Assembly: GCF_014287475.1 (NCBI RefSeq) | Contig: NZ_JACOPF010000004.1 | Span: 223,426 to 287,425 of the forward strand | DNA from: Mediterraneibacter hominis | GTDB lineage: Bacteria; Bacillota; Clostridia; Lachnospirales; Lachnospiraceae | Direction: 5' to 3' | Length of the DNA stretch: 64,000 bases | Shown: positions 8,195 to 15,998 of the stretch, piece by piece | Position numbering within the stretch: the stretch's first letter is position 1 | Layout: every line of letters starts with the position of its first letter | Program-made: the position numbers and the translations under genes | The notes under the pieces: model-generated | Database searches by the model: none | What the model was told of the DNA's origin: nothing | The model's input: only the letters and a program-made list of their open reading frames with translations

Positions 8195-9502
8195 TTATAT
8201 TTTTGCAGCAGCATTTTTACCGGCAAGGTAAGCAGATGCAGCAGCAATTCCCGCTCCGCTTCTCTCGCTTGCGGAGTTATGTCCTGCAAGGACGTCTCCG
8301 CATGCAAAAACGCGCCCATTATATTTTTTGTCTTCAACAGACATATCTGCCTTTACCTGTACGCCCATTCTCATAAAATCCTGACCGGCAGGGTGTACTG
8401 CATCTCTGTCAAGCTGATCGGTTGTCACTTTTCCAAGATGCTGCTCTAAAAGTTCAATCCATACGTCTGTATGTCTGGCTTTGATTCCGCCTCCTACAAA
8501 TCCGCCTGTTGCCAGGACAACCGCCGGAACCTCGAACGTTTCCCTCTTTCCCGGATGATACTGATCGGTCAGCCCGATTACACACTCTACTTTTACTCCA
8601 TTTTCTGCCGCCTCCAGCTTCTTTGCAGAAACCCCGCGAAGGAGCTTTGCCCCTTTTTTTTCGAGTCCACGATACACAGCACGTGTAAAACGATACCCGG
8701 CTACTGAATTGCCAAGCGCTGCCACTTCTGCCACTTTACATCCGCATGCTTCTTTTAATTCTGCCAGAAGCTCATTATAGGTTAAGTATCCAAGAACCGG
8801 TGGGAACAAGATTTTATCAAAGGAATATCTGTTATTCATACAGAATGTCTGAATCAAAGAAACCAATTCTTTTTTTCCTTCCTTTGTATCCAGATAATCC
8901 GCAAGCTCTCCATCACTTATTTTTCTTCTGTCTCCCCAGCCTTTTATCTGAATCTCCGTAGAAAAATAGTCTGCCTTTCCTCCCAGCTTTTTCTGATACT
9001 GCTGATAGGACATTGCCGCCGCCTGTGCGTTAAATGCCACATTTCCTTTTACACCTACAACCAGGACTCTCTCTTTTTCTCCTGGAACAACCGCCCCTTC
9101 ATACATAGTGGAAGGCACATATGCATTGACAGAAAACGTTCCCAGCATATTTGGCACCCAGACATTCTTTCCATCAAATCCTTTCAGTATGTATTCTCCT
9201 GCTTCTGCCAGAGAAAGCAATGCCTCGACTCCTGTTTCAAGTTCTCCTTTACACTTGGAATAGGTGTGGCCCGGATATTTTTCAAGGAGCTTTTCCACTC
9301 CTTCTCTATAGTCGTCACAGATAACCGGATGTTCTCCCGGCACAACTCCCATAATATCCAGAGTCCCCGCGGAAATTTCACTGCTTCCTCCATTTGGAAA
9401 AACCATTGCCACACTTTTTCCAGCATTTAAAACCGCATCCGCAGCTACGCAGGCCGCAGTTCCACCGCCTATTACAAGCACATCATTCTTATTTGCATCC
9501 AT
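8195..9502 (-). CDS. glpB: Anaerobic glycerol-3-phosphate dehydrogenase subunit B-like flavoprotein
   Basis: 435-residue GlpB-family flavoprotein (E. coli GlpB is 419). The N-terminal FAD-binding motif is DVLVIGGGTAACVAADA, with SSEISAGTLDIMG after it, and a second FAD contact near the C-terminus (VFACGDVLAGHN). GlpB is thought to carry electrons away from GlpA. Start ATG at 9502 after AAGGAGGGCAAATC; 12 bp from the GlpA-like gene. In this operon the substrate need not be glycerol 3-phosphate: no glycerol kinase or facilitator is present, and the neighbours are PTS and RuBisCO-like genes. Confidence 0.82.
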   Translation of the reverse strand: MDANKNDVLVIGGGTAACVAADAVLNAGKSVAMVFPNGGSSEISAGTLDIMGVVPGEHPVICDDYREGVEKLLEKYPGHTYSKCKGELETGVEALLSLAEAGEYILKGFDGKNVWVPNMLGTFSVNAYVPSTMYEGAVVPGEKERVLVVGVKGNVAFNAQAAAMSYQQYQKKLGGKADYFSTEIQIKGWGDRRKISDGELADYLDTKEGKKELVSLIQTFCMNNRYSFDKILFPPVLGYLTYNELLAELKEACGCKVAEVAALGNSVAGYRFTRAVYRGLEKKGAKLLRGVSAKKLEAAENGVKVECVIGLTDQYHPGKRETFEVPAVVLATGGFVGGGIKARHTDVWIELLEQHLGKVTTDQLDRDAVHPAGQDFMRMGVQVKADMSVEDKKYNGRVFACGDVLAGHNSASERSGAGIAAASAYLAGKNAAAKI

Positions 9503-9514
9503 GATTTGCCCTCC

Positions 9515-11143
9515 TTATTCTAAACTTAATACGTCATAACTGCCCATGCCTACATACATTTCCTGCATAAGCTCTGACAATGGAAGCTGGTCACCGTACT
9601 GTGCCGCAAAATAAATACCTTTCCACCGTTCCTGCACGTATCCAAGCACGCACTCTTCCGCTTCTGCCGGCGTCATATCAAGCGCCTGCTGCGCGATTCC
9701 GCCTGCTTTATAAATAGAAAAGGTTCCCTGTTCCTGCCCCATTCCGATTCGTGTACGGCGGCGCAGATCTTTAAAGTTTTCTACATCCTCTTCTTTGAAG
9801 GAATAGCAAACTTCCGATCCTATCATCTGTACCGCATCATCAATGACATATGCCTGATCCGGATATTTCTCTAATATCGTCTTTGCAAACTCTCCGTAGC
9901 GTGCCGTAAATTTGTGTGCCGCATAGCGGGGAATATGATATTTCTCGTGGATTTCCTGCGCTTCTTTTTCTGCTTCTTCCTTCGTCGTAGCGCCGTAGAT
10001 CAGTTCCTTGTCGGAGGTACATGGAAGCACTTTTCCTACCAGTTTTTCACACGCCATATCTACCGCTACCTCTGCCATCAGACGCGCTGTCGCATATTTT
10101 CCTCCGGTGATCGTAATCATACCGGATACGCCTTCCATCTCTTCATGATCTAAAAGGAACATTCCACGGCTGATATTTCGCCCTGTTTCTTCTCCTGTCG
10201 TATAGAGTGGACGTACACCTGTACAGAATCTAAGCATTCTTGCCTCTCTTAAGTCTGGAATAATCTCTGCTACAGAATCCTCCATGATTTTGATTTCATC
10301 CATGCCTGGATCCGCATCATCCGGATCGTCCACATCTACAGAGGAGGTTCCAAGAAGCGCTGTATTCTGGAATCCCTGGCTTACCAGACCGTCTCCGTCT
10401 GCCGGAGTCCGCAGGATTCCGATCAACGTTTTCGTCGGACGCATACTGTAAATTCCTGTAGATCCTTTATTCGGTTTCATTGGAATTGCGAAGCCTGCCA
10501 TTTCTGTAATCTGTGAGCACCATGGCCCTGCCGCATTTATAATCAGTTTTGCGTATACTTCATAAATATTATTTTCTGTCTTATCTAGTACTCTCAATCC
10601 CACAACCCGTTTTCCATCCATCAGCGCTCCGATCACTTCATGATGTGTGCGGATCTGCGCACCTTTTTTCTTGGCATCATATGCCTGCGCGATACACAGC
10701 CTAAACGGATCAAAGCCTGTATCAATCGTCCGGAGTGCAAAACGGATATCTTTTGTTAAAAGTGGTTCCTCACTGGTTGCTTCCTCCACTGAAATAATTT
10801 CATATGGAAGTCCAATATCATCCGCATTTTTCATCCACTTTTGTGCAAACTCCATCTGTTCATCTGTTTTTGCCACCCAGATTGCATCTGTCGGGTCAAC
10901 TACCTGCGGCACAATTTTCCGGTACACTTGATTTTCCTGCAGACACTCCCGCGCCGTCTGGATGTCAGAAACTACATAACGGGAACCGCCATGTAAAGCA
11001 GAATGGCATCCGCCTGAAGTTCCGGCAGCTAAGTCATCTCGCTCCAGAAGCAGGGAATTCTTAAAACCGCGCAGTACCAAATCGCGTATTACACCGGTTC
11101 CAGTGGTTCCGCCGCCGATAACTACCACATCAAAATTTTCTCG
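9515..11143 (-). CDS. glpA: Glycerol-3-phosphate dehydrogenase subunit A-like (GlpA/GlpD family)
   Basis: 542-residue GlpA-family FAD dehydrogenase, the same size as E. coli GlpA. FAD-binding motif NFDVVVIGGGTTGTGVIRD, then LAAGTSGGCHSALHGGSRYV and TITGGKYATARLMAE typical of the family, with a C-terminal helical domain. The start is the ATG at 11143 (MRENFDV); a TTG 12 codons upstream has no ribosome binding site, whereas GGAAGTGAGG precedes the ATG. First gene of the operon. The family oxidises polyol phosphates such as glycerol 3-phosphate, and EryB oxidises erythritol phosphate. Inference: here it oxidises the PTS product, a polyol phosphate, to a ketose phosphate. Confidence 0.85.
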   Translation of the reverse strand, partial: RENFDVVVIGGGTTGTGVIRDLVLRGFKNSLLLERDDLAAGTSGGCHSALHGGSRYVVSDIQTARECLQENQVYRKIVPQVVDPTDAIWVAKTDEQMEFAQKWMKNADDIGLPYEIISVEEATSEEPLLTKDIRFALRTIDTGFDPFRLCIAQAYDAKKKGAQIRTHHEVIGALMDGKRVVGLRVLDKTENNIYEVYAKLIINAAGPWCSQITEMAGFAIPMKPNKGSTGIYSMRPTKTLIGILRTPADGDGLVSQGFQNTALLGTSSVDVDDPDDADPGMDEIKIMEDSVAEIIPDLREARMLRFCTGVRPLYTTGEETGRNISRGMFLLDHEEMEGVSGMITITGGKYATARLMAEVAVDMACEKLVGKVLPCTSDKELIYGATTKEEAEKEAQEIHEKYHIPRYAAHKFTARYGEFAKTILEKYPDQAYVIDDAVQMIGSEVCYSFKEEDVENFKDLRRRTRIGMGQEQGTFSIYKAGGIAQQALDMTPAEAEECVLGYVQERWKGIYFAAQYGDQLPLSELMQEMYVGMGSYDVLSLE

Positions 11144-11198
11144 CATAAATCGAGCCTCACTTCCTATAATATTTTTCAAGCCGGCTTAAATTGTTTCT

Positions 11199-11227
11199 AT
11201 AATATCACCGTTGTTTTGCACAATCAA
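11199..11227 (-). promoter_or_regulatory. Promoter of the GlpAB/RuBisCO-like/PTS operon
   Basis: On the minus strand TTGATT (11222-11227) and TATTAT (11199-11204) are separated by 17 bp, a good sigma-A promoter, about 55 bp upstream of the GlpA-like start. No regulator gene lies in the visible part of the operon; it may lie beyond the left edge. Confidence 0.65.
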
Positions 11228-11270
11228 ATCTTCATATTTTCATATTTTTTCGTCTTTTTTGCGCAAAAAT

Positions 11271-11317
11271 ATACATACCGCCCTAAATTGATATATATAT
11301 TTTAAGGCAGTATGTAT
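11271..11317 (-). terminator. Hairpin upstream of the operon promoter, probable terminator
   Basis: Two 17-base arms (11271-11287 and 11301-11317) pair completely on the minus-strand RNA if G-U pairs are allowed, with a 13-base A/T loop, and are followed by AUAUUUUUG. It would stop minus-strand readthrough before the operon promoter. An operator role is possible because of its position about 45 bp upstream of the -35 box. Confidence 0.5.
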
Positions 11318-11441
11318 ACTTTCTCCTTCCACTTTATAAAAATTATCAAAAAACTTTTACATAGTGCTTTATTCTGTACCCCTGATTTTCTATCCAAAAA
11401 TTTCCTATTTTTTCCATCTTATTTTTTCGATTGTAAACAGT

Positions 11442-11568
11442 ACAAAGTGGACAAGCCCACTTCAACTCCCCTGCCCCTCAATCTTGAGGAGCTTGTACAC
11501 TTTGCGCGCAGTGTGCATCCCTGGAGGGTTTTATTGTATAGGGAATGAAGTTTCCTATACATAAAAAA
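11442..11568. repeat. Dispersed intergenic repeat, copy A
   Basis: Structured repeat shared with 22438-22611. It has an outer stem (ACAAAGTGGACAAG with CTTGTACACTTTG), a conserved core reading CCCACTTCAACTCCCCTGCC, an inner CCTCAATCTTGAGG hairpin, and a tail with GTATAGG...CCTATAC followed by an A-run. It lies between the operon promoter and the yjbQ-family terminator and contains no gene. Confidence 0.7.
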
Positions 11569-11569
11569 T

Positions 11570-11609
11570 GGAGTAAACCTTGTTCCTTGTCACAGGCAAA
11601 GTTTACTCC
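11570..11609 (-). terminator. Terminator of the YjbQ-family gene
   Basis: GGAGTAAAC and GTTTACTCC form a 9-bp stem around a 22-base loop. On the minus strand it is followed by ATTTTTTAT, so it ends the transcript of the gene at 11625-12041. Confidence 0.7.
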
Positions 11610-11624
11610 TCTCTTCCTTTCGCT

Positions 11625-12041
11625 CTATTCTCCCATCACTTTTACACAGATTTTCTTCTTACGTCTCCCATTAAAATCTGCATAAAATATCTCTTCCCAA
11701 TTTCCCAAATCCAGATGTCCCTCTGTCACAGATACCACTTCACTGCGGCCCATGATATTTCTTTTTAAATGTGCCGGAGCGTCTTTCTCACTTTTATTAT
11801 GACGGTAGTAAGGAACTTTATAAGCTGGTACAAGCGCCTCCAAAAATTCCAGTGTATCTTGTATAAGTCCTTCCTCATCATCATTGATAAAGATAGAAGA
11901 TGTCGTATGCTGCGGAGATATGATAATGATTCCCTCTTTAATACCACTCTCCTCCAGAATCATTTCCACATGGTTTGTAATATTTTTCATTGTCTCTTTT
12001 TCGTCGAATTTGAATTCCAGATACTTACGATATGATACCAA
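11625..12041 (-). CDS. YjbQ-family protein (UPF0047)
   Basis: 138-residue YjbQ-family protein, full length. Family motifs seen: ISPQHTTSSIFINDDE, the YRHN region and GRSEVVSVTEGHLDLGNWE. Members have weak thiamine-phosphate synthase activity in vitro; the true cellular role is unsettled. The start is a TTG at 12041, ten bases after GGAGGA; no ATG in frame is near. It is a single-gene unit with its own terminator. Confidence 0.85.
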   Translation of the reverse strand: MVSYRKYLEFKFDEKETMKNITNHVEMILEESGIKEGIIIISPQHTTSSIFINDDEEGLIQDTLEFLEALVPAYKVPYYRHNKSEKDAPAHLKRNIMGRSEVVSVTEGHLDLGNWEEIFYADFNGRRKKKICVKVMGE

Positions 12042-12120
12042 CTATTATGTCCTCCTTCACCTGTTTTACGTAATTATAGCATTAAATAAAAGCATTACAC
12101 AATTCCTTTTCTCTTCACTG

Positions 12121-13119
12121 TCAGCTGCTTTTCCCATACCGCAGCGTCTTATATACTGTCACCGCTATTTCTCCTAACGCAGTTATGCAGATAAGGACTA
12201 AAAACAGATTCGACAAAAATTCTAAATTCCACTTTAATAAAAACTGAAATCCTCTGTCCTCTGCTGTAAGTTGATACATCGTTTTTACTTTCTCCGGAAA
12301 TTCCGGATTCCAAAACGGCAATACCTTTAACAAAATTACAGCAAAGAGAATCTGAAGCGTATTAGCAATCAGATTACTAATCATAACGATTTGGCAATAC
12401 CTGCCCACCACTAACCTTATCACTTCATCCGTCAGACTGATAAACAGACTCAGCAGAAATACCGGAAGAATCAGCTCCCACTTTTCCAGATTAAATATAC
12501 TGACATATTGTAATTCCTCCCCTTTCACAGAATAGGCGCTAAACAGCTGCGGTGCAAACGCAAGGAGTGCGCTAAAAAGGACAAGAAATACAATTCCTGC
12601 AATGCTGTCCCCACGACTAATCCTCGCTTTTTTTACAGGAATCGGGCTTAATTTTTCCGGACTCCATTTCTTTTTCTCATTTATCTCCACGCGTATCTTT
12701 CTGCGCTGCAGCACCGCAAAAATAAGCGTTACAGCTCCCACCGCCGCAATTCCTGCCAAAATCAGGTTTCCCGTCAGTTTTCCGAACAATTCTACATATA
12801 TGCCCTCATGCAGCAATATTTCAATGATTCCAGACAGCAAAACAGACGACTCTACACAGATGAGCACAACCTTCATCACCCACAGATAATCATCATAGTA
12901 TTCTGGCCCGATAATATACCCACTATCTTCTCTGTACTGTTTTGCAAAATCTTTCGGACTGCCCATTTTTAACAGTACTTCTTCCATTGGCCTCGTCTCG
13001 GACATATCTTCTATCAGCTCTCGCAGTTCCATTTCCATCTCTTTTCTCTGCCGCTTTGGAACCTTTCGTACCGCCTCATAAATATAACGTTCCATATACT
13101 CTCTTTCTGAATCTGTCAT
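12121..13119 (-). CDS. HAAS-domain membrane protein
   Basis: 332-residue integral membrane protein. The N-terminal about 70 residues are a soluble helical HAAS (DUF1700-like) domain, with RYIYEAVRKVPKRQRKEME and EEVLLKMGSPKDFAKQYRED. About six or seven hydrophobic segments follow. HAAS proteins are regularly encoded after PadR regulators, as here: the start overlaps the PadR stop as ATGA, with ribosome binding site GGAGG inside the PadR gene. Inference: it is a membrane sensor or partner for the regulator; the signal is unknown. Confidence 0.8.
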   Translation of the reverse strand: MTDSEREYMERYIYEAVRKVPKRQRKEMEMELRELIEDMSETRPMEEVLLKMGSPKDFAKQYREDSGYIIGPEYYDDYLWVMKVVLICVESSVLLSGIIEILLHEGIYVELFGKLTGNLILAGIAAVGAVTLIFAVLQRRKIRVEINEKKKWSPEKLSPIPVKKARISRGDSIAGIVFLVLFSALLAFAPQLFSAYSVKGEELQYVSIFNLEKWELILPVFLLSLFISLTDEVIRLVVGRYCQIVMISNLIANTLQILFAVILLKVLPFWNPEFPEKVKTMYQLTAEDRGFQFLLKWNLEFLSNLFLVLICITALGEIAVTVYKTLRYGKSS

Positions 13120-13460
13120 CTTGCATCCTCCCCAACCAGTCTTTCCATATTTTCAGTCAATTCCGTCCAGTGCTGTTTTAATGCTTTGTATATCTTGTCT
13201 CCTTGAATGGTACGTTTATAATATTTTCTTGGCTTTGAACCTTCCAGCTCCCACTGACTATTCAATAACCCTTGCTTCTCAAGCCTCCTTAGAAGCGGAT
13301 ATAATGTATTCGGATCAATCCCTACATTCTTTTCCTCCAGAGACTGCACAAGGGCATACCCATACTTCGCGTCTTTCAGCTGGCTTAATACACTTAGTAT
13401 CAGAGTTCCTCTTCTCAGTTCAGATACCAGATTTGACAATGTCTCTTTTTCATCCTCCAT
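13116..13460 (-). CDS. PadR-family transcriptional regulator
   Basis: 114-residue winged-helix PadR regulator: RRGTLILSVLSQLKDAKYGYALV, then DPNTLYPLLRRLEKQGLL and the KYYKRT wing. The ATG at 13460 follows AAGGAGGATGCAAT. A perfect 10-bp inverted repeat lies 23 bp upstream within its own promoter region, so autorepression is likely. It forms a two-gene operon with the HAAS protein. Confidence 0.9.
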   Translation of the reverse strand: MEDEKETLSNLVSELRRGTLILSVLSQLKDAKYGYALVQSLEEKNVGIDPNTLYPLLRRLEKQGLLNSQWELEGSKPRKYYKRTIQGDKIYKALKQHWTELTENMERLVGEDAR

Positions 13461-13482
13461 ATTGCATCCTCCTTACAATTAT

Positions 13483-13509
13483 ACAATACTGTATATCACA
13501 CAGTATTGT
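13483..13509. promoter_or_regulatory. PadR operator within the padR promoter region
   Basis: ACAATACTGT (13483-13492) and ACAGTATTGT (13500-13509) are perfect inverted repeats with a 7-bp spacer. A minus-strand TTGACA overlaps the right arm (13507-13512) and a TATAAT overlaps the left edge (13478-13483). They are 23 bp apart, longer than optimal, but binding here would block transcription of padR. Confidence 0.7.
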
Positions 13510-13640
13510 CAAGAAAAAACAGTTCACACACTCTCATGTCAAAGAGAAGCCGTATCATCAGCTATTTTCCAACTGCACACAGTGCGTCTCCTTCGAAGAT
13601 CTTGCCTTTGTTATATAGGATATGAAGTTTCCTAATATAG

Positions 13641-13674
13641 AAAAAGCAGTTTGAAATCATTATTTTCAAACTGC
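13641..13674 (-). terminator. Terminator of the MurNAc operon
   Basis: GCAGTTTGAAA and TTTCAAACTGC form an 11-bp stem; on the minus strand it is followed by TTTTTC. It lies 24 bp after the stop of the EIIA gene. A short repeat-like tail (ATGAAGTTTCCTA) similar to the end of copies A and B lies at about 13621-13640. Confidence 0.8.
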
Positions 13675-13697
13675 CCTCTTATCTGGCTTCTATTATT

Positions 13698-14207
13698 CTA
13701 ATAGTCGGCAATCGCCGTTTCCCCTTTTTTTGCCTGTATACCGGTTTTGTACACCAGATTGTCAAATTTCTCTTCATTGGATATCACCATAATACAAATC
13801 GTGTTATATCCCTTCTCTATAATCTTTTTTGTTTCAAAGGAAAGCAGCTTTTGTCCCCGCCTCACAAGCTGCCCTGGCTTTACAAACAGTGTAAAGCCTT
13901 CTCCTTTCATATTGACCGTCTCTAATCCGGCATGCAGCAATATTTCCATTCCGTCTGCCGACTGTATGCCTACCGCATGTTTTGTATCCTCCATAACAAC
14001 TGTCACTTCTGCATCGCAAGGTGCCACCAAGACCTCCTCTACAGGTTCTATTGCTACACCCCCGCCCATCACCTTTTGGGCAAATACAGGATCCGGAGTT
14101 TCTTCTATAGGGATGACCTTCCCCGAGATAAATGCAGACAGTATTTGCCCCTTCTCCTCTTCCTTTTCTTTTAATGGCATTTCTTTTTTCCTTAAAAATG
14201 AAAACAT
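13698..14207 (-). CDS. PTS EIIA, glucose type (Crr-like)
   Basis: 169-residue EIIA-Glc family phosphocarrier. Active His92 lies in ILLHAGLETV, with the assisting His77 in TKHAVG. The N-terminal about 25 residues are a charged tail. It is the last gene of the MurNAc operon, 17 bp after murQ, and supplies the EIIA missing from the EIIBC permease. Confidence 0.88.
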   Translation of the reverse strand: MFSFLRKKEMPLKEKEEEKGQILSAFISGKVIPIEETPDPVFAQKVMGGGVAIEPVEEVLVAPCDAEVTVVMEDTKHAVGIQSADGMEILLHAGLETVNMKGEGFTLFVKPGQLVRRGQKLLSFETKKIIEKGYNTICIMVISNEEKFDNLVYKTGIQAKKGETAIADY

Positions 14208-14224
14208 GTATGTCTACTCTCTTT

Positions 14225-15118
14225 CTAAATACAGCGATTTACAAAACCGCCAGAAATTTTTAGTTTTTCTTCCGCCTCTGTCCGTGTCACTCCAGTCAAG
14301 AGCATAACAACAGCCGTTTTAATAGAACCATCCGCACCTTTAAGCACTTCCTCCGCCTGTTTTTCCGAACACTGTGTACATTCCATAACAATCCTTTTTG
14401 CCCGATCTGCCAGCTTATAGTTCGTCGCTTTCATATCCACCATATAATTATTATACACCTTACCTATACCTACCATTGCTGTAGTAGATATCATATTCAG
14501 AATTAGCTTCTGACATGTGCCTGCCTTCAACCGAGTAGAGCCTGTGAGTACCTCTGGCCCTGCGTCCACCTCTATCGCCACATCAGCATATTGGGAAATA
14601 AGGGCATCGTGGTTGCATGCAAGACTCATACACCGCGCTTTCTTCTTTCTTGCCTCTTTTAATGCGCCGATACAGTAGGGCGTCCGGCCTGAAGCTGCAA
14701 TAGCCAGCACTACATCCTCTTTTTTCAGACCGATGCCTCGAAGATCTTCCACCGCCAGTTCCTGCGAATCCTCCGCGCCCTCGACAGCGCGTACAAAAGC
14801 TCCCTCGCCTCCTGCCATAATTGCAATGACCTCATCTGTAGTAGAAAATGTCGGAACACATTCTACCGCATCCATAACTCCCATTCTTCCACTTGTACCC
14901 GCACCTACATAGATAAGCCTGCCGCCATTTTTAAGCGCACAGATGATTTCTTTGACTGCTCTTTCTATCTCTGGCAAAGCTTCCTTAACAGCCTGTACCG
15001 CCTTTTCATCCTCTTCATTCATCAGAGTCAGTAGTTCGCATATCTCCATCCTGTCCATCTGTCTAGATCGGGGATTACACACCTCAGTACTAAGCCTGCC
15101 TATTTGTTCCTTATCCAT
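14225..15118 (-). CDS. murQ: N-acetylmuramic acid 6-phosphate etherase
   Basis: 297-residue MurQ with SIS domain. It removes the lactyl ether from MurNAc 6-phosphate, giving GlcNAc 6-phosphate and D-lactate. Motifs: LIYVGAGTSGRMGVMDAVECVPTF, GGEGAFVRAVEGAEDS, IAASGRTPY, and the C-terminal KLILNMISTTAMVGIGKVY with the NYMVDMKATNYKL segment. Ribosome binding site AGGAGAGG. It acts on the product of the MurP-like permease encoded in the same operon, recycling cell-wall sugar. Confidence 0.96.
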   Translation of the reverse strand: MDKEQIGRLSTEVCNPRSRQMDRMEICELLTLMNEEDEKAVQAVKEALPEIERAVKEIICALKNGGRLIYVGAGTSGRMGVMDAVECVPTFSTTDEVIAIMAGGEGAFVRAVEGAEDSQELAVEDLRGIGLKKEDVVLAIAASGRTPYCIGALKEARKKKARCMSLACNHDALISQYADVAIEVDAGPEVLTGSTRLKAGTCQKLILNMISTTAMVGIGKVYNNYMVDMKATNYKLADRAKRIVMECTQCSEKQAEEVLKGADGSIKTAVVMLLTGVTRTEAEEKLKISGGFVNRCI

Positions 15119-15140
15119 TCTACACGCCTCTCCTCATTTT

Positions 15141-15992
15141 TTATTCTTCTTGCTGCTCTTTTAATATATATGTCTCCCTTGTCTGAATGACTGCTTCTTC
15201 ATAATGTCTGTTTAAATACGCTGTATATAAAATATCCACAACATTTAACTGTGCAATACGCGAAGACATTGCCCCGCTGCGCAGCAGTAGCTCCGACGCT
15301 GCCACATACAGATTAAAATCTGCTATCCTTCGTAGAGGCGAGTCTGCAAATCTCGTAATCGCAATCACCGATGCGCCCTTCTTCTTTGCCATCTTGGCAC
15401 ATTGGAGCATTTCTTTTGTAAGTCCCGAGTAACTTATAACGATCGCCACATCTTTAGATGTCATATTCTTCGCATAAAGTAGCTGTACATGCCAGTCATC
15501 ATGGCTAAAGCATATCTTATCACTGCGCAGAAATTTCATATAGGCATCCTGTGCCACAAGCTGAGATGCACCAATACCAAAAAACCTGATGCTTTTGCTC
15601 TGTTCTAATAATACAGTGCACTGTTCCAGTACTTCTTCATCCATCAGTTTTCTTGTTTTTTCCAAGGAAACAATATTTCTGTAAGTAACCTTTGCAATTA
15701 GTTCTTCCTGCCTGTCTTCTTTTTCAATATCCAGACTCTTTTTACTATCGATTTCCTCCCGAATACTATTCTCGGCGATCAACGCTTTTTGGAATTCCTT
15801 GTACCCTGAAAATCCCGTCTTTTTACACAGACGCACAATAGTGGATGCGGACGTAAAAGAATGCTCCGCCAACTGATGGATGCTATAGGCAGAACATTCT
15901 TTTGGATGTTCCAATATAAACCGGACAACCGTCCGTTCCGCGCCACTTGCCTTTATTTCATATTCCTGAAATCTGACAAGAACACTTTTCAT
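15141..15992 (-). CDS. RpiR-family regulator (HTH plus SIS), MurR-like
   Basis: 283-residue RpiR-family regulator: N-terminal HTH (SFTSASTIVRLCKKTGFSGYKEF) and C-terminal SIS sugar-phosphate domain (FFGIGASQLVAQDAYMKF, DVAIVISYSGLTKEML). It sits between the MurP-like permease (6 bp) and murQ (22 bp). By analogy with MurR it would sense MurNAc 6-phosphate and control this operon. Confidence 0.88.
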   Translation of the reverse strand: MKSVLVRFQEYEIKASGAERTVVRFILEHPKECSAYSIHQLAEHSFTSASTIVRLCKKTGFSGYKEFQKALIAENSIREEIDSKKSLDIEKEDRQEELIAKVTYRNIVSLEKTRKLMDEEVLEQCTVLLEQSKSIRFFGIGASQLVAQDAYMKFLRSDKICFSHDDWHVQLLYAKNMTSKDVAIVISYSGLTKEMLQCAKMAKKKGASVIAITRFADSPLRRIADFNLYVAASELLLRSGAMSSRIAQLNVVDILYTAYLNRHYEEAVIQTRETYILKEQQEE

Positions 15993-15998
15993 ACTGCT

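Noticed and set aside
9515..11143. Plain glycerol catabolism by GlpABC
   Set aside because: No glycerol kinase or facilitator is present; the GlpC-like subunit is degenerate and the operon carries a Gat-type PTS and RuBisCO-like gene, so a different polyol phosphate is more likely.
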